From the NCBI RefSeq assembly GCF_903893715.1, contig NZ_CAITNG010000024.1:62001-126000 (forward strand): a DNA stretch of 64,000 nt, in the 5' to 3' direction. Source of the stretch: an uncultured Mucilaginibacter sp. (lineage in GTDB: Bacteria > Bacteroidota > Bacteroidia > Sphingobacteriales > Sphingobacteriaceae). This document shows, piece after piece, positions 9,276-16,507 of the stretch. Position numbers and translations under genes: made by a program. The notes below the pieces were generated by a model, which did no database searches, was not told where the DNA came from, and worked only from the letters and a program-made list of their open reading frames with translations. Positions within the stretch are counted from its first letter, which is position 1; every line of letters starts with the position of its first letter.

Positions 9276-10631
9276 TTATTGCACAGGTGGATTAACCGGT
9301 GGCTTTTTCAAAATCCGTTCGTTAAAAAAATTCCTTAGCTCCACATACCCCAAACCCAATATATCCTTTATGGTGTATTTCAAATGCTTGCGCAAATGAT
9401 GATAGCCAAACAACAGCCCCGCTATCGTCGTAGAAAAAGTGGCGATAACCACACCATAAACATTCTTCAACAGCGATATGGCCACAAGCGCTACCACAAT
9501 ATTTACCGCGCCCATAATGATAACCTTATAAACATTGATTTTGGGCTGGTTGATAATATCGAGCGTAATGCCGTTAAAGCGGTCTATCGGGTATAATATG
9601 GCCACAAACATCATCAACCGCAGTATGTTGGGCGCTGCAGTGCCCAAATACTGTTTCCCGCCCAGTATCCAGATACCCAGGTCGGCACAAAAAAACGTAA
9701 TGATGGCCACCGGTATAAATACCAGCGTCAACATGCCCGAGTATTTTTTGCTCACAAAGGTTAAATGGTACATATTGTTGTTGTTATACGCCGTTGCCAT
9801 TGCCGACATGCCCGTACCCGTAAAACTGCGCAAGGGTATCTCAACAATTTCCATCAACCTGTTGGGGATGCTGAACACGGCCAGCGCAGCGGCTCCAAGC
9901 ATACCGTTCACAATAAACCCGTTGGCCGCACCCAAAAAATACGAACTTACCGTGCTCGATAAGCTGAATTTGCCAAACGCGAACAACTCTGCAACCACTT
10001 CCTTCGTGCGTTTGAACAGCAGGTTTACCTTTGAATAACCCATTACCATACAAATGATACTGGTAACGCAATTAGTTGCAAAATTGGCAAACAGCACGTT
10101 GAACAAGCTGGCTTTGTGCAGCAATGCCAACACAGCAAAACAGGTTATGGTACTGCCGCTATTGACCAGCCGCAACCAAAGTATGCTGACGTAATCCTCA
10201 TCGGCCACCATAATCCAAAACGTGATATTGAACGGTAACGAGCTTAGCACGGTGAGCCCAAACCATTGGATAACAATCACCACCTCGTCGTTGTCGATGG
10301 TGTGCATAAAAGGCACGGCACCGAGGTTTATCAATAACATGGCAACAGTTAAACCCAGGGCCAAATACCAAACCGAGCCCAACACTGCCTGCGCTCTTTC
10401 GGGAGCAGCGCCCGCGTAAAATTTGATGGTGGCAGTGGTCAGCAGTCCGTTGCGTATCGCGTCGGCCAGATTGTATACGATAAAGAAGAAAAAGTATACG
10501 CCCATATCGTCCTTGCTCATTACCCGAGCTAACAGCGCAATGGTGAGTATACCAAAACCCGCGATAACGATATTGCCAATCAACGCAAGGATATGCTTGT
10601 TCTTGAGACTTGACAACTTAGGGAATGGCAT
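9276..10631 (-). CDS. Oligosaccharide flippase / polysaccharide export membrane protein (Wzx-like)
   Basis: 451 residues with about twelve to fourteen hydrophobic helices and the layout of the MOP/MATE superfamily polysaccharide flippases. The N-terminus (LSSLKNKHILALIGNIVIAGFGILTIALLARVMSKDDMGVYFF) matches the typical first helix followed by the conserved D(M)G(V)Y region of Wzx-type proteins. Such proteins flip lipid-linked oligosaccharides across the inner membrane. No glycosyltransferase genes are adjacent, so the cargo is unknown. First gene of a likely unit with the GNAT gene. Confidence 0.8.
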   Translation of the reverse strand: MPFPKLSSLKNKHILALIGNIVIAGFGILTIALLARVMSKDDMGVYFFFFIVYNLADAIRNGLLTTATIKFYAGAAPERAQAVLGSVWYLALGLTVAMLLINLGAVPFMHTIDNDEVVIVIQWFGLTVLSSLPFNITFWIMVADEDYVSILWLRLVNSGSTITCFAVLALLHKASLFNVLFANFATNCVTSIICMVMGYSKVNLLFKRTKEVVAELFAFGKFSLSSTVSSYFLGAANGFIVNGMLGAAALAVFSIPNRLMEIVEIPLRSFTGTGMSAMATAYNNNNMYHLTFVSKKYSGMLTLVFIPVAIITFFCADLGIWILGGKQYLGTAAPNILRLMMFVAILYPIDRFNGITLDIINQPKINVYKVIIMGAVNIVVALVAISLLKNVYGVVIATFSTTIAGLLFGYHHLRKHLKYTIKDILGLGYVELRNFFNERILKKPPVNPPVQ

Positions 10632-10800
10632 GCTTATAGTTCTGGTTTGGCATATATACGATATTTCTGCTAAAAATGATATGAATTATTTACAATTCCT
10701 TTGTGGGCGCCTTTAGCGGCTATATCGGCAATAATGCCTCCATCCCAATAAAGTTGATAGCAGGAAAAATATCAGTTCAAAACGGTGTAGCTTTATCCTT

Positions 10801-11514
10801 ATGAAGATGATCACCTGGAACTGTAACATGGCCTTTCGGAAAAAGGCGCAGGCCATACTGCAATACCAGCCAGATATCCTCATTATCCCCGAATGCGAAA
10901 GCCCCGAAAAACTCATTTTCCCTAAAGGTATGCCGCAACCGACTGACATGATTTGGTACGGCAGCAACCAGAATAAAGGTCTTGGCGTTATTTCGTACGG
11001 CAACCATAAGTTGCGATTGTTAAAAGCGCATAATCCGGCTTTCAAAACCATCTTGCCTGTAGCGGTTACCGGCGGTGATATAGATTTTACACTTTTCGCG
11101 ATATGGGCCAACAACCCGCAGGAACCCGAACACCAATATGTGGGCCAGATATGGAAGGCATTGGCTCACTATAAAAGGCTTATCCGTAACGAACGCACCA
11201 TCCTTGCCGGCGATTTTAACAGCAATACCATTTGGGACAAGCCCCGTCGCATCGGCAACCATACCGATGTGGTAAAAACCCTCGCAAAAAAAGGCATTGC
11301 CAGCGTATACCATCATCACCACAGCCAAACACATGGCACCGAGCAGCACTCCACCTTTTCCCTGTACCGGCATCCGGATAAACCCTACCACCTCGATTAC
11401 TGTTTCGCCTCTGCCGATTTTATCCAAAAGCTAACCAATGTTGAAATAGGCAGCCACGATGATTGGTGCACACTAAGCGACCATCAGCCTTTGGTGGTGC
11501 AGTTTGGTGGGTAA
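10801..11514 (+). CDS. Endonuclease/exonuclease/phosphatase (EEP) family protein
   Basis: 237 residues. EEP signatures: WNCNMAF at the N-terminus (metal-binding Asn), IIPECES with the metal-binding Glu, LAGDFNSNTIW (catalytic Asp and Asn), DYCFASADF and the C-terminal SDHQPLVV with the catalytic Asp-His pair. No signal peptide, so cytoplasmic. The family cuts phosphodiester or phosphomonoester bonds in DNA, RNA, lipids or inositides; its short form and lack of AP-endonuclease insertions leave the substrate open. The gene stands alone, divergent from the flippase. Confidence 0.85.
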   Translation: MKMITWNCNMAFRKKAQAILQYQPDILIIPECESPEKLIFPKGMPQPTDMIWYGSNQNKGLGVISYGNHKLRLLKAHNPAFKTILPVAVTGGDIDFTLFAIWANNPQEPEHQYVGQIWKALAHYKRLIRNERTILAGDFNSNTIWDKPRRIGNHTDVVKTLAKKGIASVYHHHHSQTHGTEQHSTFSLYRHPDKPYHLDYCFASADFIQKLTNVEIGSHDDWCTLSDHQPLVVQFGG

Positions 11515-11610
11515 TCCATCTCTGGCACAACTGATGATGGTTAGTAGCTACAAAAAAAGTCTTTGCCGATGTTGTGTAAAATATTTTTATCTATTTGTTA
11601 ATTTAGCTTA

Positions 11611-12228
11611 ATGGAAAATACCGACCCAAGTATTGATGCCTATATCGCCAAGTCGGGCGATTTTGCAAAACCCGTTTTAACGCACCTGCGCGAACTTGTG
11701 CACCAGGCCTGCCCGGATGTTGTGGAGACTATAAAATGGGGCTTCCCGTTTTTTGATTATAAAGGTACTTTGTGCAATATGGCCGCCTTTAAAGAGCATG
11801 CCAGCTTTGGTTTTTGGAAAGCCGCTATGCTAAAGGACGAACATAAAGTTATTGCCAAAGGAGATGACGCGGCGGCCGGTAGTCTGGGAAAAATATATAC
11901 ACTCGCCGACCTTCCATCGGATGAAATACTAATCGCCTACATCAAAGAAGCCGTTGTGCTGAATGAAAACGGTGTTAAAGTGACATTACGTGTTAATCCA
12001 AAACCGGCAGTAGCCAAACCGGCCCTGGTGATGCCGCCCGAGTTTAACACCATGTTGGAAGGCAATTCCATGGCAAAAATGCATTTCGAAGAGTTTAGCC
12101 CCTCAAAGAAAAAGGAATATATCGAGTGGTTTGTGGATGCCAAAAGCGAAGCCACCAAGCAAAAACGTATGGAACAGGCGTTGGAATGGATAAGCGAAGG
12201 GAAGAGCAGGCATTGGAAGTATCAGTAG
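11611..12228 (+). CDS. DUF1801 / YdeI (OmpD-associated) family protein
   Basis: 205 residues in two parts. The N-terminal DUF1801 part (about 1-120) shows LRELVHQACPDVVETIKWGFPFFDYKG and FGFWKAAM. The C-terminal YdeI/OmdA part (about 135-205) shows MPPEFNTMLEGNS, FEEFSPSKKKEYIEWFVDAKSEATKQKRMEQALEWI. Related proteins have been linked to envelope stress and bacteriocin protection in enterobacteria, but no enzymatic activity is established. Alone on the + strand; no operon partners. Confidence 0.8.
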   Translation: MENTDPSIDAYIAKSGDFAKPVLTHLRELVHQACPDVVETIKWGFPFFDYKGTLCNMAAFKEHASFGFWKAAMLKDEHKVIAKGDDAAAGSLGKIYTLADLPSDEILIAYIKEAVVLNENGVKVTLRVNPKPAVAKPALVMPPEFNTMLEGNSMAKMHFEEFSPSKKKEYIEWFVDAKSEATKQKRMEQALEWISEGKSRHWKYQ

Positions 12229-12262
12229 CCCCCTAACCCCCTAAAGGGGGAACAAGAATTCA
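12229..12262. repeat. C-run/G-run dispersed repeat, left of the 12.3-12.7 kb gene
   Basis: GCCCCCTAACCCCCTAAAGG followed by GGGAAC begins at the stop codon of the preceding gene and contains a CCCCCT-AA-AGGGGG hairpin. A related copy in inverted orientation lies at 12741-12768 on the other side of the next gene. Confidence 0.7.
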
Positions 12263-12278
12263 ATATTTGATACAGGTC

Positions 12279-12707
12279 TTATACTAAGCCTCGTAAAATA
12301 TCCAGCCTGTTACTTGGAGCAGTGGGTGAGAAAAAATCAGGGATAGTATTTGGAGTTCTTTTCGGGCAATTAAGAAATTCAACAGGCCATTCTGTTATTC
12401 TTTCCTCTTTCATGTGAACGTATTTTCCGGGTTTAGGCTCATTTATATATTCCATTTGCAGGATGAGCGCTAAGGGTTCTTCGGTTCCCGGATTTTCTTC
12501 CGAAAACTCAAGTGCTTCTTCATAATTATCAAAATAATAGTAATAGTCGCTGCTATCTCCTTCTTCACTTTCAGGAGCTCCGGCTGGTGGGTGACACCAA
12601 ACGCGGTACTCTAAAACTTCATCCCAGACGAAACCCCCACCGGACTTAGTAAGCCCTGGATAAGTGCCTACAAGGGTTACATCTTTGACTTTTGGGTATT
12701 TTGACAT
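12279..12707 (-). CDS. Conserved protein of unknown function
   Basis: 142 residues, acidic, with no signal peptide or membrane segment. Recognisable regular sequence (TLVGTYPGLTKSGGGFVWDEVLEYRVWCHPPAGA, then an Asp/Tyr-rich stretch DSSDYYYYFDNYEEALEFSE) argues that it is a genuine folded protein, but I do not recognise a characterised family. Its sequence ends with a proline-containing basic tail (KRTPNTIPDF). It is flanked by inverted copies of a C-run/G-run repeat, which could mean that the gene and repeats moved together, or only that these repeats often sit in spacers. Confidence 0.7.
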   Translation of the reverse strand: MSKYPKVKDVTLVGTYPGLTKSGGGFVWDEVLEYRVWCHPPAGAPESEEGDSSDYYYYFDNYEEALEFSEENPGTEEPLALILQMEYINEPKPGKYVHMKEERITEWPVEFLNCPKRTPNTIPDFFSPTAPSNRLDILRGLV

Positions 12708-12740
12708 TTAATCTTGCAATTTAAAATATATCAAACTATT

Positions 12741-12768
12741 CTTCCCTGTTTAGGGGGCCAGGGGGTTA
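12741..12768. repeat. C-run/G-run dispersed repeat, right copy (inverted)
   Basis: TTTAGGGGGCCAGGGGGTTA is a degenerate inverted match of the repeat at 12229-12262. It lies between the unknown gene and the 3' end of mtgA. Confidence 0.65.
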
Positions 12769-13491
12769 AAAATCCATCGGCCCCAATCTTCTCATGTTTT
12801 TCATGATGAGGTATTTGCGGTGCTGGATATAATCGGTTGGGTTGGCCGGCGACCACTTGCGCGGGTTGGGCCAGCATGCGGCGATCAGCGCTGCCTGCGA
12901 GCTATTGAGGTTTGCTGCCGATTTATGAAAATAGGCCTGCGATGCGGCTTCCACACCATAAATGCCATCGCCCATCTCTATTTCGTTCAGGTAAACTTCC
13001 ATTATGCGCTCTTTGCTCCAAAGGATGTTTATCAGCAAAGTAAACCAGGCTTCGAAGGCTTTGCGTATGATGTTTCGCCCCGGCCACAGGAAAACATTTT
13101 TGGCAGTTTGCTGGGTAATGGTGCTGCCTCCAACTAATTTGTGGCTATGTTGATTTTTGTCGATGGCTTTTTCCATGGCCTTAAAATCAAAACCGTGGTT
13201 CTCTAAAAAGGTTTGGTCTTCGGCGGCAACGGCGGCACGCTTCATCGGGTCGGCAATGTCATCAAAGCTGATCCACTTTTTGTCGATCTTCCAATCCTTG
13301 CCATCACTTTTGCGTTCAAAGCCCCGCATTACCATTAGCCAGGTAAAGGGCGGGTTTACAAAACGTAGCAGTATAACGCCAAAAATGCTCAGTCCCACAA
13401 AAAGCAATACCGAGAATTTTAGTATGCGGAGTACGCGGCTCCATATGCCACCTCTTTTTGTTTTCGCACTGCTCTTTTTTGTTTTAGCCAT
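12766..13491 (-). CDS. mtgA: Monofunctional biosynthetic peptidoglycan transglycosylase
   Basis: 241 residues. After a basic N-terminus comes one membrane anchor (about residues 20-42), then a family GT51 domain: AAVAAEDQTFLENHGFD with the catalytic Glu, GGSTITQQTAKNVFLWPGRN, KERIMEVYLNEIEMGDGIYGVEAASQAYFHKSA and LIAACWPNPRKWSP. It polymerises lipid II into glycan strands in the periplasm without a transpeptidase domain. Length and motifs are typical. It is separated from the upstream rplI gene by a terminator. Confidence 0.95.
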   Translation of the reverse strand: MAKTKKSSAKTKRGGIWSRVLRILKFSVLLFVGLSIFGVILLRFVNPPFTWLMVMRGFERKSDGKDWKIDKKWISFDDIADPMKRAAVAAEDQTFLENHGFDFKAMEKAIDKNQHSHKLVGGSTITQQTAKNVFLWPGRNIIRKAFEAWFTLLINILWSKERIMEVYLNEIEMGDGIYGVEAASQAYFHKSAANLNSSQAALIAACWPNPRKWSPANPTDYIQHRKYLIMKNMRRLGPMDF

Positions 13492-13499
13492 TTCAACAA

Positions 13500-13536
13500 A
13501 AATAAAAAAAGGTGCTTAGCTTTCGCCAAACACCTT
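13500..13536 (-). terminator. Terminator of the rpsF-rpsR-rplI operon
   Basis: On the minus strand AAGGTGTTTGGC and GCTAAGCACCTT pair as a 12-bp stem (two G-U pairs) with a GAAA tetraloop, followed by TTTTTTTATTTTTG. It starts about 30 bases after the rplI stop and precedes mtgA. Confidence 0.9.
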
Positions 13537-13566
13537 GTATAATTTGTTTCCTGTTTAAAGTGGGCC

Positions 13567-14010
13567 TTACTCGGCAACTACAGTAAACGGAACTTTAACT
13601 TTCACTTCTTTATGCAGGTTTAAATTCGCTGTATAATCGCCAACAAACTTAGGTTCTGCGTCAAAAGTAATACGGCGACGGTCGACATCGAAACCTTCTT
13701 TCTTCAATGCATCAGCTATCTGGATCGTGTTGATGGCACCGAAAATTTTACCGGTTTCGCCTGCTTTGGCACCGATAGAAAGTACAATACCTTCTAAACG
13801 TGCGGCAATAGCGTCGGCATCCTTGCGTATTTTTTCTTGTTTAAACTGGGCCTGTTTCAGGTTCTCGGCCAATACCTTACGTGCAGAAACCGTAGCCAAT
13901 GCGGCAAACCCTTGCGGGATCAAAAAGTTACGGCCGTAACCCGGCTTTACTTTTACCACATCGTCTTTTTCGCCGAGGTTTTTGATGTCTTGTTTTAAAA
14001 TAACTTCCAT
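13567..14010 (-). CDS. rplI: 50S ribosomal protein L9
   Basis: 147 residues, full length. The N-terminal RNA-binding domain shows EVILKQDIKNLGEKDDVVKVKPGYGRNFLIP, followed by the long connecting helix and the C-terminal domain (SIGAKAGETGKIFGAINTIQIADAL). Third gene of rpsF-rpsR-rplI. A strong SD (AGGAGGAT, 14017-14024 on the minus strand) lies eight bases before the ATG in the 16-base gap after rpsR, unusual for Bacteroidota. Confidence 0.98.
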   Translation of the reverse strand: MEVILKQDIKNLGEKDDVVKVKPGYGRNFLIPQGFAALATVSARKVLAENLKQAQFKQEKIRKDADAIAARLEGIVLSIGAKAGETGKIFGAINTIQIADALKKEGFDVDRRRITFDAEPKFVGDYTANLNLHKEVKVKVPFTVVAE

Positions 14011-14026
14011 GTGTTTATCCTCCTGC

Positions 14027-14290
14027 TTATTTTAAAGAATCAGTAACATAAGGTAATAAACCAATGTGGCGTGAGCGTTTAACGGCTTGTGCCACTTTGC
14101 GCTGGAATTTTAACGAAGTACCTGTTAAACGGCGTGGTAATAATTTACCCTGGTCGTTAATAAACTTCAATAAAAAGTTAGCGTCTTTGTAATCGATATA
14201 CTTTATCCCGTTCTTTTTAAAACGGCAGTATTTTTTACGGTTATCCTCCACTTTGAGGGCAGTAACGTATTGGATTTGATCTTTTGCCAT
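14027..14290 (-). CDS. rpsR: 30S ribosomal protein S18
   Basis: 87 residues. It shows the S18 core (YKDANFLLKFINDQGKLLPRRLTGTSLKFQRKVAQAVKRSRHIGLLPY). Only one Cys remains in the N-terminal region (KKYCRFKKNGIKY), so it is a zinc-free form. S18 pairs with S6 on the 30S platform. The start overlaps the rpsF stop by one base (TAATG), and a strong SD (GAGGAGGT at 14300-14307) lies inside the last codons of rpsF. Confidence 0.98.
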   Translation of the reverse strand: MAKDQIQYVTALKVEDNRKKYCRFKKNGIKYIDYKDANFLLKFINDQGKLLPRRLTGTSLKFQRKVAQAVKRSRHIGLLPYVTDSLK

Positions 14291-14655
14291 TATGCTGCTA
14301 CCTCCTCGGTTTTAGTTTTTTTCTGGTTAAAAGCACCGCTGCGTTTTTTGTCGTTATAAGCGGTAGCATGTTTGTCTAACGATATCGTCAGAAAACGCAT
14401 TACGCGCTCATCACGGCGGTATTCAACTTCCAATTTGTTGATAAGCTCACCCGGTGCCTTAAATTCAGTTAGGTGATAATACCCTGTTGTTTTCTTTTCA
14501 ATAGGGTACGCTAGTTTTCTCAAACCCCAATTATCCTCCTGGATAATTTCGGCTCCGTTATCGGTCAGAATCTTGGTGAATTTGGCTACGGCCTCTTTCG
14601 CAGTTTCTACCGACAACAACGGGGTCAGAATGATCACTGTTTCGTACTGTTGCAT
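14290..14655 (-). CDS. rpsF: 30S ribosomal protein S6
   Basis: 121 residues: the ferredoxin-like S6 core ([74 protein letters not shown]) plus a basic C-terminal tail ([19 protein letters not shown]). The tail codons double as the SD of rpsR. The upstream promoter is a good Bacteroidota match, and its leader is the one shared with infA. Confidence 0.98.
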   Translation of the reverse strand: MQQYETVIILTPLLSVETAKEAVAKFTKILTDNGAEIIQEDNWGLRKLAYPIEKKTTGYYHLTEFKAPGELINKLEVEYRRDERVMRFLTISLDKHATAYNDKKRSGAFNQKKTKTEEVAA

Positions 14656-14683
14656 TTAAAATTGTTTTTTTTTAATGTTTTTA

Positions 14684-14706
14684 CCGCCTTAAAAGCGGGA
14701 CGCAAA
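14684..14706 (-). promoter_or_regulatory. rpsF leader element shared with infA
   Basis: The minus strand reads TTTG then CGTCCCGCTTTTAAGGCGG, 23 bases identical to 45075-45097 upstream of infA. CCGC and GCGG can form a small stem at the very 5' end of the transcript. It may bind a regulator or set the initiation rate. Confidence 0.7.
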
Positions 14707-14733
14707 TGTAGGGATTTATTTAAAACAATCAAA
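14703..14733 (-). promoter_or_regulatory. Promoter of rpsF-rpsR-rplI
   Basis: On the minus strand TTTG (14733-14730), a 19-base spacer and TACATTTG (14710-14703) match the Bacteroidota sigma-ABfr consensus exactly. Transcription should begin within a few bases after 14703, giving a leader of about 45 bases. Confidence 0.85.
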
Positions 14734-14785
14734 GCCTTTTAAATAAATGATTTACAGCAAGGTAGGAGCCTTGAAAAAGCAGCCT

Positions 14786-14936
14786 GTTGACTCACCCCGA
14801 CTGCGCTGCGCTGGCCGACCCTCTCTGCGGCAAGCCGCAAAGAGGGTAAAGAAAACAAATCACCCTCTTCAACACCCTCTTTACCGCGCAGCGGAAGAGA
14901 GGGTGGTCGGGCGTAGCCACGACCGGGTGAGTCAAC
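14786..14936. repeat. Palindromic REP-dimer-like / MITE-like element
   Basis: A perfect 12-bp outer inverted repeat (GTTGACTCACCC at 14786-14797, GGGTGAGTCAAC at 14925-14936) encloses two inner hairpins in opposite orientation: 14818-14847 (ACCCTCT...AGAGGGT) and 14873-14905 (CACCCTCTT...AAGAGAGGGTG). The inner loops carry GCGG/CCGC stems. The GC content is higher than in the surrounding spacer. Open frames across it arise from the palindrome and are not genes. The remainder of the spacer (14937-15199) holds no gene that I can see. Confidence 0.8.
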
Positions 14937-15088
14937 GGCGCAAAAAAAAGCGGCGAAGCTTTTGGAGCCTCACCGCCTAAACACACCTGTTTAACAAAGA
15001 GTTATGGATTAATCATTTTCCCCGTAATTAATTATAACTGCGTCTTTGTTTAAGTCAAAGGTATAACGGCTAAATCGACATTCCTATA

Positions 15089-15121
15089 GGTGAAAACACT
15101 GAATTTGTACGGTGTTTTCAC
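15089..15121. promoter_or_regulatory. Inverted repeat upstream of the first paralogue
   Basis: GGTGAAAACAC (15089-15099) and GGTGTTTTCAC (15111-15121) form a perfect 11-bp inverted repeat with an 11-base centre. An equivalent repeat with the same arms and a similar centre (ending TAC) lies upstream of the second paralogue. It could be an operator or the base of an RNA hairpin. Confidence 0.65.
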
Positions 15122-15199
15122 CGTATTTTTACGTAAGTATAAATACGTATATTAACGCCCGGAATTGTTTGATTTTTGGTATTTTCTTATGTTAGACTC

Positions 15200-15901
15200 A
15201 TGAAGCGCTGTTTGTTATGTTTGCTGCTGATGCAGGTAATGTGTTTTTGCCATGCGCAGGATACCACAACCCATGCTGAACCAGAAACGGTTACACGTAC
15301 CAATAAGCCATTCGAAAAGATAATTGAGAAATTTAGCGTGCTCAAAGCCGATAAAAAAACAAAACAAGGCTTGTTTCAAGCTTTTTTTAATGATGCTATT
15401 TTGGTAGCCAGTGGGAAATATGAAGATGGGAAGAAAATGGGCAAATGGCGCTACAATAATACGCAGGGCACCTTAGACCAAGTGTATGATTATACCAATA
15501 GAAAACTGATATACGTAACAGCACCCGACACCGCATGGTTTAAGTTTGATTTTGATACAAAAATAAATGATACCGATAAGCTTACCTATCCTATAAAAAT
15601 AGGCGGTGCTTTTTATGGGTATCAGTTTGTTTATAATGAAACTGTTGTGCCATTTTCGCAGGATATGCACGATTCCCATTTGCCGGGGAAATTTAGATGT
15701 ACCAATATATTAAGTGTAAGCCCCGATGGCATGCTAACCCGCTGGCAGCTTTTGGCAACAAACGGCAATTTTAAAAAACTGTACGAAGTGCCGATGGATA
15801 AACTGTCCGATGATGATAAGCTGTTCGTAGCTGCAACACAGAACGGCAAACCCATACCGGCAAAGGTGTATGTAGATATTTATATGCAGGTGTATTTTTG
15901 A
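15200..15901 (+). CDS. Secreted protein with a MORN-like motif, paralogue 1
   Basis: The start is set at the ATG that opens a clean signal peptide (MKRCLLCLLLMQVMCFCHAQ), giving 233 residues; a longer frame opens eight codons earlier. After DTTTHAEPETVTRTN comes a MORN-like strand pattern (GLFQAFFNDAILVASGKYEDGKKMGKWRYNN), then an unassigned region ending DKLSDDDKLFVAATQNGKPIPAKVYV. It is about half identical, end to end, to the protein at 18184-18882. Probably periplasmic or surface located; function unknown. Confidence 0.8.
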   Translation: MKRCLLCLLLMQVMCFCHAQDTTTHAEPETVTRTNKPFEKIIEKFSVLKADKKTKQGLFQAFFNDAILVASGKYEDGKKMGKWRYNNTQGTLDQVYDYTNRKLIYVTAPDTAWFKFDFDTKINDTDKLTYPIKIGGAFYGYQFVYNETVVPFSQDMHDSHLPGKFRCTNILSVSPDGMLTRWQLLATNGNFKKLYEVPMDKLSDDDKLFVAATQNGKPIPAKVYVDIYMQVYF

Positions 15902-15949
15902 TGGGTGGTGCAAGTAAATAAACAAATTACATTAATCATCATTAATTAA

Positions 15950-16504
15950 CTATAAAATATAGTCTGTCATTAAGCACTCAAAAAGGGTTGCAAACTCGCC
16001 GGGTCTTTTAGCTGAATAAATATTTGGAATTTTTACATTAGATTTTTCTATAGGAAATGGCCTATAATCAGGAAAATTTTCTTGAATTATCAAAGAAACC
16101 TTATTTACAAAGCCCTGCTCATTTTCATTCACCGTTCTATCATAAAAAGTATTTTTCCCGTTTGCATAAGCTTGGGTTAAATAAACGCAATAGTATTTTG
16201 CTAAAACACCAATATTAATTACACATCGTGTAAATCGAGTGATATTTAGGTTTTTCGGTATGTAGAATATAGCTCTGTAGGATAAGTCAAAAGCACCACA
16301 AAAGGAGTTGTCCATAACCAAACAATTAAATTCTAAAGACAAAGATTCAATTGTTTTTTTAAATGATCCGTTGTTCTCTTTTGCCCTACTTTCTAATTTA
16401 AAATATCTAGCCATTTCCTCGGTATAAGGATAGCCTAAATCAGAAACAAAAAGATTTTTTGGATAGTAGTTGTAAACAAGTTTAAAATATTCTTCTATCA
16501 TCAT
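15950..16504 (-). CDS. Small cytosolic protein downstream of a lipoprotein gene
   Basis: 184 residues, no signal peptide, aromatic-rich, and AT-rich in codons (many ATA, AAA, TTA). Not recognised as a known family. It starts three bases after the lipoprotein stop, so the two are one transcript and probably functionally linked. A short cytosolic protein directly after a secreted, modular lipoprotein is the arrangement of many toxin-immunity pairs, but no immunity-family signature is visible; that reading is inference. Confidence 0.75.
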   Translation of the reverse strand: MMIEEYFKLVYNYYPKNLFVSDLGYPYTEEMARYFKLESRAKENNGSFKKTIESLSLEFNCLVMDNSFCGAFDLSYRAIFYIPKNLNITRFTRCVINIGVLAKYYCVYLTQAYANGKNTFYDRTVNENEQGFVNKVSLIIQENFPDYRPFPIEKSNVKIPNIYSAKRPGEFATLFECLMTDYIL

Positions 16505-16507
16505 ATA

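Noticed and set aside
8860..9399. Frames of 179 and 97 codons on the + strand
   Set aside because: Antisense to the GNAT gene, which carries a clear acetyl-CoA motif.
14747..14986. Overlapping open frames on both strands (77 and 64 codons)
   Set aside because: They consist of the palindromic repeat at 14786-14936; the codons follow the inverted repeats and encode no family-like sequence.
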